Positions 17,005 to 25,778 are shown, counted from the first letter of the stretch. The stretch is 64,000 nt of DNA from Blautia sp900556555 (GCA_964250615.1 CAXUGM010000006.1); one strand, 5' to 3'. A program made the numbers and translations. The notes: generated by a model from the letters alone, not told the origin.

Positions 17005-19443
17005 ATGGACATAAGAGAATTAAATACAAATTGGAAAATGCGGTGCACAGAAGATACAGACTGGCAGGAAGCAGTAGTTCCGGGAACCGTTTATACGGAT
17101 CTGCTGCGTAATGGAAATATGGAAAATCCATATTGGAAGGACAATGAAGACAGTATCTGTGCATTGATGAAAAAGGATTATGAATACGAATGCACCTTTG
17201 AGGCAGGAGAGACAGAGTCATGCTCAAGTGTCTTTCTGAGATTCGAAGGTCTTGATACGGTTGCAGACGTTTACCTGAACAACGAGCTTCTGGGACAGCC
17301 CATTAACATGCACAGAGTATGGGAATATGAGGTACGCACACTTCTTACAGAAGGAGAAAATACCCTGCGTGTGGTATTCCACTCTCCTTTGAAATATATC
17401 GCAGAGGCATATAAAAAATACGGAAACATCGGAAATGATGATACTTATGAAGGATTTATGCATCTTAGAAAAGCCCACTACATGTTTGGATGGGACTGGG
17501 GTGCACATCTGCCGGATGCGGGAATATTCCGCCCGGTGAAGCTGTGTAAGGTATATGGCGGAAGAATGGACAGTGTGTATATCCGCCAGCACCACGAAGA
17601 AGATCGGTGCACCCTGGAATTTGATGCAGAGTACAGGATAGAAGAACCAGGAAATTATGAAGTCAAGGTAACCGTAACTTCGCCGGAGCAGAAAACCTGG
17701 GAAATCCCTCTTTCACAGGAAGGAACAGGAAGCATTGTTATTGAAAAACCCCAGCTTTGGTGGGTAAATGGTCTTGGAGGACAGCCTTTATATGAAGTGG
17801 AAGCGGTTCTTTTCTATAATGGAGAGGCAGTAGATACCTGGAAACGGAGAATCGGTCTTCGCAGTATGACCATGCAGAGAAATAAGGATGAGTGGGGAGA
17901 AAGTTTTGCCCATGAAATCAACGGAAAGGCCTTTTTTGCCATGGGTGCAGACTACATTCCGGAAGAGCACCTGTTAGGAAACAGAAGCGAGGAACGCACC
18001 AGACAGCTTCTCATGGACTGTAAGCTGGCAAACTATAATGTGATCCGTGTATGGGGTGGTGGATTTTATCCGGATGACTGGTTCTATGATATCTGTGATG
18101 AACTGGGGCTGGCAGTATGGCAGGACTTCATGTTTGCATGCTCCGTGTATGAACTGACACCGGAATTTGAGGCAAATATCCGTCAGGAATTTATAGATAA
18201 CATTAAGCGTCTCCGTCATCATCCGTCACTGGGACTGTGGTGCGGAAATAATGAGATGGAAATGTTTGTGGATGAGCGGTGCTGGGTCACAAAACCATCA
18301 GAAGTCCGTGATTACCTTTTCATGTATGAGAGGATTATCCCGGAAGTGCTGAGAGAGTATGACCCACAGACCTTCTACTGGCCTGCAAGTCCTTCTTCGG
18401 GTGGCTCTTTTGATAACCCAAATGACCCAGACAGAGGGGATGTGCATTATTGGAAGGTATGGCATGGAAACCGTCCGTTTTCTGAATACAGAAAATTCTT
18501 TTTCCGCTATGCATCTGAATTTGGGTTCCAGGCATTCCCGTGCAAGAAGACCATTGAAACCATTTCCGATGACCCTGCGGACTGGAATATCTTCTCTTAC
18601 ATCATGGAGAAACATCAGAGAAACTATGGTGCAAACGGAAAAATCATGAACTATCTCCAGCAGACCTACCGGTATCCGGGAGATTTCGACACGCTTTTAT
18701 ATGCTTCCCAGCTTTTGCAGGCAGATGCCATCCGCTACGGTGTGGAGCATTTCAGAAGAAACCGTGGCCGCTGTATGGGAGCTGTGTACTGGCAGTTAAA
18801 TGACTGCTGGCCAGTGATTTCCTGGTCCTCTATTGATTATTGGGGCAGATGGAAGGCACTTCATTACTATGCAAAGAGATTTTTTGCTCCTGTAATGATT
18901 TCCTGCCAGGAAGAAAGCTGGATGACCCAGGAAGCGAACATGAACCGCCAGCATTTTGAATTTGAGAAATCTATCTGGCTCAATGTGACCAATGAGACCC
19001 TGGAAGATAAAGAAATCCAAGTAAAATGGTATTTGAGAAATGCAAAGGCTGAGATTCTGAGAGAAGAAACAGAAACCCTGTCTGTCCCGGCTCTTAGCAG
19101 CGTATGGATGGATAAGGTGGAACTGCCGGAAGTGGATGTATTTACAGAGTATGTCAGCTTTGAAGCGTGGGAAGAAGGTCAGAAGATTTCTGAGGGAAGT
19201 GTCATCTTCTCTTATCCGAAATACTTCAAGTATGAGAATCCAAACCTGCGTTTCCATGTGGAGGGAAATACAATTACCGTGGCAGCAGATGCTTATGCTA
19301 AGAGTGTGGAAATTCTCAATGAAAACGAAGACCTGGTGCTGTCAGACAACTATTTTGACTTAAATGGATACAGCAAGACTGTGGAAATCCTGAGGGGTGA
19401 TCCGAAGAATATCCGGGTGCGGAGTGTGTTTGATATTAAGTAA
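17005..19443 (+). CDS. GH2 beta-mannosidase
   Basis: An 812-residue cytoplasmic beta-mannosidase of family GH2, which hydrolyses terminal beta-1,4-mannose such as the N-glycan core residue. The jelly-roll domain carries the VPGTVYTDLL and DWGAHLPDAG blocks of the mannosidase subgroup, the acid/base E417 lies in LWCGNNEME and the nucleophile E505 in ASEFGFQ. I chose the ATG at 17005, seven bases after AAGGAG, over an in-frame TTG at 16999 that lies only one base from it. It is the last gene of the mannoside region and is followed immediately by repeat array A. Confidence 0.94.
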   Translation: MDIRELNTNWKMRCTEDTDWQEAVVPGTVYTDLLRNGNMENPYWKDNEDSICALMKKDYEYECTFEAGETESCSSVFLRFEGLDTVADVYLNNELLGQPINMHRVWEYEVRTLLTEGENTLRVVFHSPLKYIAEAYKKYGNIGNDDTYEGFMHLRKAHYMFGWDWGAHLPDAGIFRPVKLCKVYGGRMDSVYIRQHHEEDRCTLEFDAEYRIEEPGNYEVKVTVTSPEQKTWEIPLSQEGTGSIVIEKPQLWWVNGLGGQPLYEVEAVLFYNGEAVDTWKRRIGLRSMTMQRNKDEWGESFAHEINGKAFFAMGADYIPEEHLLGNRSEERTRQLLMDCKLANYNVIRVWGGGFYPDDWFYDICDELGLAVWQDFMFACSVYELTPEFEANIRQEFIDNIKRLRHHPSLGLWCGNNEMEMFVDERCWVTKPSEVRDYLFMYERIIPEVLREYDPQTFYWPASPSSGGSFDNPNDPDRGDVHYWKVWHGNRPFSEYRKFFFRYASEFGFQAFPCKKTIETISDDPADWNIFSYIMEKHQRNYGANGKIMNYLQQTYRYPGDFDTLLYASQLLQADAIRYGVEHFRRNRGRCMGAVYWQLNDCWPVISWSSIDYWGRWKALHYYAKRFFAPVMISCQEESWMTQEANMNRQHFEFEKSIWLNVTNETLEDKEIQVKWYLRNAKAEILREETETLSVPALSSVWMDKVELPEVDVFTEYVSFEAWEEGQKISEGSVIFSYPKYFKYENPNLRFHVEGNTITVAADAYAKSVEILNENEDLVLSDNYFDLNGYSKTVEILRGDPKNIRVRSVFDIK

Positions 19444-19455
19444 ATAAGGTTTGAT

Positions 19456-19851
19456 AATGGGTGGATTTTGATAATGAGAAGAAATCCACCTATTTATTTT
19501 TGGGGAATAGGTGGATGTAGATAGAGTGATATTTTTGGCCTGCTTTTTCATGAGTCAAATAGGCTAGAAAAAGTATCTTGTATTTTTCTACCTACATTTT
19601 TCTTATCTGTATAGGCTAAATTTCTTTGTCTTCTATATTCTACTTATTTTACATGCGATAAAAGTAAGTCATAATTAAAAGTTTATAGTTTTCCGCCTAT
19701 CGGGGTCGGTAAAAGGTAGGCTGATAAAGCTGGTTTTGCAAAGTCCACCTATTTGGAGCAGTAAAGGCTAGGCTAGCGAAGCTGATTTTACAAATTCCAC
19801 CTACTACTATCTGGTGAAAGTAGGAGAGAAAATGTGCAGTGAAATAAGAAC
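19456..19851 (+). repeat. Hairpin-repeat array A, 52-bp period, about 7.5 units
   Basis: This non-coding stretch is a regular array. Left arms (CCTA or variants) start at 19489, 19539, 19591, 19643, 19696, 19748 and 19800, giving spacings of 50, 52, 52, 53, 52 and 52 bp. A half unit with only the right arm lies near 19456. In most units the right arm TAGG starts 21 bp (about 19-21) after the left arm. Loops and linkers differ widely, except that the fifth and sixth units share a similar linker, suggesting local duplication. The fourth unit has ACTTA paired with TAAGT instead of ACCTA with TAGGT, a compensatory change. The first full unit has a perfect 9-bp pairing, TCCACCTAT with ATAGGTGGA. 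Array B at 38936-39254 has the same plan. Not CRISPR: the repeats are diverged and no cas genes are near. Confidence 0.85.
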
Positions 19852-19950
19852 ATGAGATATATTTAAAATTAAAAAAAGGTTGCTTAAAAGTCCGATGGAT
19901 ATGATATTGTTATAATATGAATATCAGGAAAATAAACGAGGAGGATTGTC

Positions 19951-20109
19951 ATGTGTGATGTGAAAAAGTACGAAAAATTATATCAGGAAATAGAAAAACT
20001 AAAGCCAGAAGACACCTTACAATTAGTATTAGAAGCAGAGCCAGAAGAGCAAAGAGAATTTTATCAAGTCGTTGGTGATTTTTTGCTTCAAAAAAACAAA
20101 GAGAAGTGA
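19951..20109 (+). CDS. Small acidic protein, 52 residues, function unknown
   Basis: A 52-codon reading frame from ATG to TGA behind a strong AGGAGG site six bases upstream. A TATAAT box lies at 19911-19916. The product begins MCDVKKYEKLYQEIEKL and is rich in Glu, Lys and Gln with no membrane segment. It looks helical, roughly two amphipathic helices around a proline-containing EPEEQ turn. I recognise no family. It lies directly downstream of repeat array A and could be its partner or simply its neighbour. Confidence 0.6.
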   Translation: MCDVKKYEKLYQEIEKLKPEDTLQLVLEAEPEEQREFYQVVGDFLLQKNKEK

Positions 20110-20370
20110 TTGAAAGGAATCTATTTTAATAATAAAAACATAAATTGTCCCTTTCCTGAGTTTGCAATAGAGTAAAACACACAAAAAATTCTTTCAATCT
20201 GACTAATCTTTATACACTAATAGTACGGTGTGAATCCCATAAAAAACTAAAATATAAACAAATTGTGAAAAAAGAAAAAAAGATGTAATATTGTTAGAAA
20301 TTCAGAGAAAAAACATGATATAATATTCTGGGGTAATAATGTACTATATTAGCACAGAGGAGACGCAGAT

Positions 20371-21441
20371 ATGGCGGAAGATTATAGAAATGATGTACAA
20401 AATAGGGGGAAGGAAAATCCGGAAAAAGAACTTGTGCTGCTGGATTTAACGCATAAAAAAAGAAATTCTGCACAGCACTCTGCCCAGACGTCTGCAAGAA
20501 GGCGTTCTGTCAGGAGAACACAGAACAAGCAGAATGAGGTTCACAGGTCATCTTTGCAGCAAACCCTGGAAGAAGATGAAGAGGCGAGAAGAAGAGCCAT
20601 GGCCCGTGCCAGACAGCGGAGGAATAAGAGAAGAATACAGCAGAGAAACCGTCGTTTTGCAGCAGCGATGCTTGTAGTGGGGGTTCTTGTTTGTGCTGGC
20701 ATTACGGGCGTGGTAAGAGCTAATAAAAAGGCCAGGGAAGAAAAGGCACAGCAGGTTTATGCAGAGCAGGAAGCAAAAAAGAAAGCACAGGAACAGGAAA
20801 AGGAAAAAGATACCGGAATCAGGACAGCAGAAGAAAGTGAAAAAAACAAATGGTACCTGAGGCTGGTAAATGCAAAAAATTCTCTGGACAAAGATAATCT
20901 TCCGGAAATCAATACTGTATCGGTAAATGGCAGTGACTATGTGGTAGATGAAAGGATTATAGATGACCTGGAAGAAATGCTTTCTGATGCACAAAGTGAT
21001 GGAAGATATCCGGTAGTATGTTCTGCATACAGAAGCTGGGATACGCAGGAAATGCTGTTTGAAAACAAGATAGCCAGAGTGAAACAATCGAAAGGGCTCA
21101 CCGGAGAAGCGGCAGAAATTGAGGCGGCAACAGTAGTGGCACGCCCTGGAACCAGTGAACATCAGCTTGGACTGGCAGTGGATATCACAGCGTCTGATTA
21201 TACGAATCTGGATGAAGGGCAGATGAAGACAGAAGACCAGCAGTGGCTCATGGAAAATTGCTGGAAGTATGGATTTATTCTCCGATATCCTGTGGATAAA
21301 ACAGAAATCACAGGTGTTATTTTTGAACCATGGCATTATCGGTATGTTGGAAAAGAAGCAGCGAAAGAAATTACGGAGCAGGGAATTACCCTGGAAGAGT
21401 ATCTGGAGGCAGAGGCGGTTGGTGACCCCAGAGAAGATTAA
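20371..21441 (+). CDS. VanY-like D-alanyl-D-alanine carboxypeptidase (M15B), membrane-anchored
   Basis: A 356-residue protein. A long basic cytoplasmic N terminus (about residues 1-95, many Arg/Lys/Gln) precedes one transmembrane segment (about 96-115) and an Ala/Glu/Lys coiled-coil stalk (about 116-155), followed by an extracellular peptidase domain. The domain carries the M15B zinc motif SEHQLGLAVD with H264 and D271, the upstream SAYRSWDTQ block, and the EPWHYRYVG motif with H322 as the third ligand. It should trim the terminal D-Ala of peptidoglycan stem peptides. Immediate neighbours are not a vancomycin cluster, so housekeeping wall remodelling is more likely than resistance. The start is an ATG behind AGAGGAG. 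Confidence 0.9.
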   Translation: MAEDYRNDVQNRGKENPEKELVLLDLTHKKRNSAQHSAQTSARRRSVRRTQNKQNEVHRSSLQQTLEEDEEARRRAMARARQRRNKRRIQQRNRRFAAAMLVVGVLVCAGITGVVRANKKAREEKAQQVYAEQEAKKKAQEQEKEKDTGIRTAEESEKNKWYLRLVNAKNSLDKDNLPEINTVSVNGSDYVVDERIIDDLEEMLSDAQSDGRYPVVCSAYRSWDTQEMLFENKIARVKQSKGLTGEAAEIEAATVVARPGTSEHQLGLAVDITASDYTNLDEGQMKTEDQQWLMENCWKYGFILRYPVDKTEITGVIFEPWHYRYVGKEAAKEITEQGITLEEYLEAEAVGDPRED

Positions 21442-21479
21442 AAGACAACAAGGTTTTACAGAAAAAGGAGTGGTAGTTT

Positions 21480-23240
21480 ATGTTAAAAACCTTAGCTTCT
21501 CAAGTTAAGGAATTTAAAAAAGATTCGATTTTGACCCCGGTATTTATGATTTTAGAAGTATTGTTTGAAACAATGATTCCATTGCTTATGGCTTCCATTA
21601 TTGACAAAGGCGTCGAGATGGGAGACATTCATCATATCTATAAAGTTGGGGCTATGATGGGTGTTCTGGCATTGTGTGGCCTGTGGGCAGGCGTAATGGG
21701 CGGTAAATACGCCTCCAGAGCCTCTACGGGATTTGCCAGAAATTTAAGAAAAGCAATGTATGACAATATACAGAACTTTTCTTTTGCGAACATTGACAAA
21801 TACAGTACAGCGGGACTGATTACAAGGCTGACAACCGATGTGACCAACTTGCAGAATGCTTACCAGATGCTGCTGCGTATGTTTACCAGAGCACCGGCCA
21901 GCCTGCTCTGTGCTATGGTCATGGCATTTACAATCCATGCGGAGCTGGCCAGCATTTATCTTATAGCAGTGGTGGTTCTTGGAACATGCCTGATTCTTAT
22001 TATGAGCCGTGCAGTGAAATACTTCCAGAAAGTATTCCAGAAATACGATGATTTAAATGCCAGTGTCCAGGAAAATATCACAGGAATCCGTGTGGTAAAG
22101 GCATATGTGAGAGAAGATTACGAAAATCAGAAGTTCTTTAAGGCAGCAGAAAATGTATATCGGATGTTTGTAAAAGCGGAAAATATCATTGTTGCAAACC
22201 AGCCTCTTATGATGTTTACGGTGTATGCCTGCATTTTAGGTTTAAGCTGGCTTGGAGCGAAAATGATTGTAGTAGGCAGTCTTACTACGGGAGAATTGAT
22301 GAGTCTTCTGACTTACTGTATGAATATTATGATGAGTCTCATGATGCTCTCTATGATTTTTGTTATGGTTACCATGAGCTTTGCTTCCGCGGAACGTATC
22401 ACAGAGGTTCTCAATGAAAAAAGCGATTTGCAGAATCCGGAAAATCCAGTGATGGAGATAAAAGATGGAAGCATTGTTTTCAATCATGTGGATTTTGCAT
22501 ATAGGAAATCCAGTGGTGAACTGGTACTGAAAGATATCGATATAAAAATTCATTCTGGAGAAACTATTGGAATCATTGGTGGTACCGGAAGTGCAAAATC
22601 CAGCCTGGTCAACCTGATCAGCCGCCTCTATGATGTAACAAAAGGAAGTGTGCAGGTTGGAGGTGTTGATGTAAGAGATTACGATATGGAAGCTCTTAGA
22701 AATCAGGTATCTGTGGTGTTGCAGAAAAATGTACTGTTCAGCGGTACTATTTTGGAAAACCTGAGATGGGGAGATAAAAATGCTACAGAGGAGGAATGTA
22801 TCCGGGTATGCCAGTTAGCCTGTGCAGATGAATTTATTGAACGGATGCCAGAGAAATATCACACCTACATAGAACAGGGAGGAAGTAATGTGTCTGGTGG
22901 GCAGAAACAGCGTCTCTGCATTGCCAGGGCACTTTTAAAGAAACCGAAAATTCTGATATTAGATGATTCTACCAGTGCTGTGGACACGGCTACAGATGCC
23001 AAAATCCGCAGAGCCTTTGCAGAGGAGATTCCTGATACAACCAAATTAATCATTGCACAGAGGATTTCAAGTGTGAAAGGTGCTGACCGCATTATTGTCA
23101 TGGACAATGGACAGATTAATGGCTTTGGCACTCATGAAGAACTGATGGAGCATAATAAAATTTACCGTGAAGTCTATGAATCCCAGAATCAGGGCGGAGG
23201 AGATTTTGACCAGGCAGCAAATATGGGAGGTGAACAGTAA
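21480..23240 (+). CDS. ABC exporter half-transporter, degenerate-site subunit
   Basis: A 586-residue fusion of a six-helix membrane domain (about residues 1-310) and an ATPase domain. The Walker A reads GGTGSAKSS, with Ala at the usual last Gly, and the signature VSGGQKQR is intact. The residue after Walker B is Asp (LDDSTSAVD) rather than Glu and the H-loop has Gln (IIAQRISS) rather than His. These changes mark the catalytically weak nucleotide site of heterodimeric exporters such as BmrC/BmrD or TM287/288. The partner is the next gene, whose ATG overlaps this stop by one base (TAATG). The substrate, drug or peptide, cannot be assigned. Confidence 0.92.
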   Translation: MLKTLASQVKEFKKDSILTPVFMILEVLFETMIPLLMASIIDKGVEMGDIHHIYKVGAMMGVLALCGLWAGVMGGKYASRASTGFARNLRKAMYDNIQNFSFANIDKYSTAGLITRLTTDVTNLQNAYQMLLRMFTRAPASLLCAMVMAFTIHAELASIYLIAVVVLGTCLILIMSRAVKYFQKVFQKYDDLNASVQENITGIRVVKAYVREDYENQKFFKAAENVYRMFVKAENIIVANQPLMMFTVYACILGLSWLGAKMIVVGSLTTGELMSLLTYCMNIMMSLMMLSMIFVMVTMSFASAERITEVLNEKSDLQNPENPVMEIKDGSIVFNHVDFAYRKSSGELVLKDIDIKIHSGETIGIIGGTGSAKSSLVNLISRLYDVTKGSVQVGGVDVRDYDMEALRNQVSVVLQKNVLFSGTILENLRWGDKNATEEECIRVCQLACADEFIERMPEKYHTYIEQGGSNVSGGQKQRLCIARALLKKPKILILDDSTSAVDTATDAKIRRAFAEEIPDTTKLIIAQRISSVKGADRIIVMDNGQINGFGTHEELMEHNKIYREVYESQNQGGGDFDQAANMGGEQ

Positions 23241-25147
23241 TGGCAGGAATGAAGAACAGAAGACATCCCAATATGCCCGGGAAAAAGGTTGAAAATCCAG
23301 GAAAACTTCTGGGAAGAGTGTTTACTTATGTAGGACAAAAATATAAATTTCATCTGATTGTTGTAGTGATCGGAATTTTTGCCAGCGTGCTTGCCAATGT
23401 GCAGGGAACCATGTTCATGAAAACCATGATTGATGATTATATTGTGCCGCTTGTCCAGGCTGACAAGCCGGATTTTGGCCCCTTTGGCATGGCAATTCTG
23501 AGAGTCGCTATGTTTTATCTCATTGGAGTGGTATTCGCTTATTTGTATAACCGTCTGATGATTTATGTTACTCAGGGAACTTTGAGAGATTTGCGTAATG
23601 ATATGTTTAAAAAGATGGAAAGTCTTCCCATTAAATATTTTGATACGCATCCGCACGGAGACATTATGTCTGTTTATACCAATGATATTGACACATTGCG
23701 GCAGATGGTGAGTCAGAGTATTCCTCAGATGCTTTCCAGTTTGATGACCATTGTCAGTGTATTTATCAGCATGCTGATCCTCAATGTGCCTCTGACACTG
23801 GTCACAGTGGTCATGTTGGTGATCATGGTGACAGCTACCAAAAAGATTGCTTCTCTTTCCGGAAAATTCTTTATGGAGCAGCAGATCAATATTGGTAAAG
23901 TCAATGGCTATATTGAAGAAATGATGGAAGGACAGAAAGTTGTAAAGGTTTTCTGCCATGAAGAAGAAGCCAGAGAAAAGTTCAATGAAATGAATGATCA
24001 ATTGTTTGAAAGTGCCAACAACGCCAATAAATTTGCAAACTATCTGGGACCGGTAAATGCCCAGTTAGGCCATCTGAATTATGTGGTATGTGCCATTGTA
24101 GGCGGAATCCTGGCTATTAATGGTGTATGGGGATTTACCCTGGGAGGCCTGGCAAGTTTTCTTACTTTTAATAAAAGTATTACCATGCCGATTAATCAGA
24201 TCAGCCAGCAGTTAAACAGTATTGTCATGGCACTGGCAGGTGCAAAGAGAATTTTTGATCTGATGGACGAACCGTCAGAAGCAGATCAGGGATATGTGGA
24301 ACTGGTAAATGCAAAAGAAGAAAACGGACAGCTTACAGAGAGCAAAGAACGTACCGGACGCTGGGCCTGGAAGCATTTCCATAAGGCAGATGGAACCACA
24401 ACTTATGTGGAATTGAAGGGTGACATGGTTCTGGATGGGGTGGACTTTGGATACAACGATGATAAAATCGTACTTCATGATATTAAGATGTATGCCACAC
24501 CGGGACAAAAGATTGCTTTTGTAGGTTCTACAGGAGCAGGAAAAACCACTATTACCAATCTTCTGAACCGTTTTTATGATATCCAGGACGGGAAAATCCG
24601 TTATGACGGAATCAATGTAAATAAGATTAAAAAGGGAGATTTACGTCGCTCTATGGGAATCGTACTGCAGGATACCAACTTGTTTACAGCTACAGTTATG
24701 GAAAATATCCGTTACGGAAAACTGGATGCCACAGATGAGGAAGTTATAGCAGCAGCAAAACTGGCAAATGCAGATGGATTTATACGCAGACTGCCGGATG
24801 GTTATGATACCATGCTGACAGGAAACGGTTCTAATCTGAGCCAGGGCCAGAGACAGCTTCTTGCCATTGCCAGAGCAGCGGTAGCAGATCCTCCGGTCTT
24901 GATTCTGGATGAAGCTACAAGTTCCATTGATACCAGAACAGAAAAACTGGTGCAGGAAGGGATGGACAGACTGATGGAAGGAAGAACGACCTTTGTCATT
25001 GCCCATAGACTTTCTACAGTACGCAACAGTGATTGTATCATGGTACTGGAGCAGGGAAGGATTATTGAGAGAGGTTCTCATGAAGAACTGATGGCTGAAA
25101 AGGGAAAATATTATCAGTTGTATACAGGAAACCAGGTAGCTGGGTGA
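23240..25147 (+). CDS. ABC exporter half-transporter, catalytic subunit
   Basis: A 635-residue partner of the preceding exporter. It has a membrane domain with an N-terminal extension, a linker of about 50 residues around 355-405, and an ATPase with Walker A GSTGAGKTT, Walker B followed by Glu (LDEATSSID) and the H-loop IIAHRLST equivalent (VIAHRLST). Its signature is the unusual LSQGQRQ. The canonical Walker residues here together with the partner's intact signature form the working ATP site, while its own altered signature faces the degenerate site. This matches an asymmetric heterodimer. Translational coupling supports equal production. Confidence 0.93.
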   Translation: MAGMKNRRHPNMPGKKVENPGKLLGRVFTYVGQKYKFHLIVVVIGIFASVLANVQGTMFMKTMIDDYIVPLVQADKPDFGPFGMAILRVAMFYLIGVVFAYLYNRLMIYVTQGTLRDLRNDMFKKMESLPIKYFDTHPHGDIMSVYTNDIDTLRQMVSQSIPQMLSSLMTIVSVFISMLILNVPLTLVTVVMLVIMVTATKKIASLSGKFFMEQQINIGKVNGYIEEMMEGQKVVKVFCHEEEAREKFNEMNDQLFESANNANKFANYLGPVNAQLGHLNYVVCAIVGGILAINGVWGFTLGGLASFLTFNKSITMPINQISQQLNSIVMALAGAKRIFDLMDEPSEADQGYVELVNAKEENGQLTESKERTGRWAWKHFHKADGTTTYVELKGDMVLDGVDFGYNDDKIVLHDIKMYATPGQKIAFVGSTGAGKTTITNLLNRFYDIQDGKIRYDGINVNKIKKGDLRRSMGIVLQDTNLFTATVMENIRYGKLDATDEEVIAAAKLANADGFIRRLPDGYDTMLTGNGSNLSQGQRQLLAIARAAVADPPVLILDEATSSIDTRTEKLVQEGMDRLMEGRTTFVIAHRLSTVRNSDCIMVLEQGRIIERGSHEELMAEKGKYYQLYTGNQVAG

Positions 25148-25169
25148 GAAAAATGATAGGAAATATAGA

Positions 25170-25202
25170 CAGACCTTGCAATGCGAGAAATTGCAAGGTC
25201 TG
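25170..25202 (+). terminator. Hairpin after the ABC exporter operon (possible terminator)
   Basis: A perfect 13-bp stem, CAGACCTTGCAAT (25170-25182) with ATTGCAAGGTCTG (25190-25202), has only a short mixed T tail (ttgttata). It lies 22 bases after the exporter stop and is the likely end of that transcript. Confidence 0.65.
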
Positions 25203-25222
25203 TTGTTATATGGAGGAAGTTT

Positions 25223-25294
25223 TTAACTAACATTTCGATAGGCAGATGGTGTCAGCCCAGTCTCTTTTTTGAAAATAGAATAAAAATAGATTTT
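25223..25294 (-). pseudogene. Remnant of an AraC-family regulator C terminus
   Basis: On the minus strand an open stretch ending in TAA at 25223 encodes YFYSIFKKETGLTPSAYRNVS, the characteristic end of the second helix-turn-helix of AraC regulators. Upstream of it the sequence (ASDTLPIHKI) no longer resembles the family and I see no full-length gene. It is therefore a decayed fragment of a second AraC gene next to the short AraC gene at 25461-25778. Confidence 0.65.
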
Positions 25295-25437
25295 GTGTAT
25301 TGGAAGTGTATCAGAGGCAGGGACTGTGATGGGAGATGTGGAAATCAGGGACTGCAAAGAATTCAGAAGGCTAAGAATGTCAGATAGAAAGCCAGAAACT
25401 TATAACATATTATGTCAGTGATAAAATGGAAAACAAT

Positions 25438-25481
25438 CAGGGAGAGGATGCCACTTGAAATTAGTGTGGCATCCTCTCCCT
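25438..25481 (-). terminator. Perfect 17-bp hairpin at the end of the short AraC gene
   Basis: CAGGGAGAGGATGCCAC (25438-25454) is perfectly complementary to GTGGCATCCTCTCCCTG (25465-25481) across a 10-base loop. On the minus strand it overlaps the last codons and stop of the AraC-type gene and is followed by the T-rich ATTGTTTTCC. It is probably that gene's terminator and may act on both strands. Confidence 0.7.
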
Positions 25482-25778
25482 GAACTGTGTCGGAGTCATT
25501 CCTATTCTTTTTTTAAACTGCCGCATAAAGTGCAGCTCACTTTCGTATCCACATAAGGAAGCAATATGCTGAATCGTCATATCACTTTGGCGTAAATACA
25601 TTTGTGCCAGTTCAAGTCTTGCCTGAATAATATCATTTAGGCAGGACGTTCCGAAATATTGTTTGTATAGGTGCTGGAAATGGGAAAGGCTGATATTTTG
25701 TTCAGCAGCAATTGTTTTAATATCCCATGGATGAGCAGGGGCATTATAAAGTTTGGTTCGCAGGTGAGAAAGCTGCAT
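25461..25778 (-). CDS. AraC-family HTH protein, short (probably truncated)
   Basis: A 105-residue product that is almost only the AraC DNA-binding domain. The first helix-turn-helix is around IKTIAAEQNISLSHFQHLYKQ and the second around IQHIASLCGYESELHFMRQFKK, ending GMTPTQFRERMPH. Full-length relatives carry an N-terminal cupin or receiver. Here the frame stays open for 24 codons upstream of this ATG without another ATG, and the encoded residues look like the end of a longer regulator, until a TAA at 25851-25853, the exact edge of the inverted repeat of the Rpn element. This suggests a 5'-truncated gene. It may still bind DNA or be inactive. Confidence 0.65.
   Translation of the reverse strand: MQLSHLRTKLYNAPAHPWDIKTIAAEQNISLSHFQHLYKQYFGTSCLNDIIQARLELAQMYLRQSDMTIQHIASLCGYESELHFMRQFKKRIGMTPTQFRERMPH

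Noticed and set aside
19456..19851. CRISPR array (about 30-base repeats with about 22-base spacers)
   Set aside because: Only the short arms are conserved, the rest of each repeat differs between units, and no cas genes are within the window.
20371..21441. Vancomycin-resistance cluster
   Set aside because: The VanY-like gene has no vanH/A/X or VanS/R neighbours, so a general wall-remodelling role is more likely.
25181..25387. 68-codon plus-strand frame after the ABC exporter
   Set aside because: It begins inside a hairpin and runs over the AraC remnant in antisense, with no ribosome site and no family resemblance.
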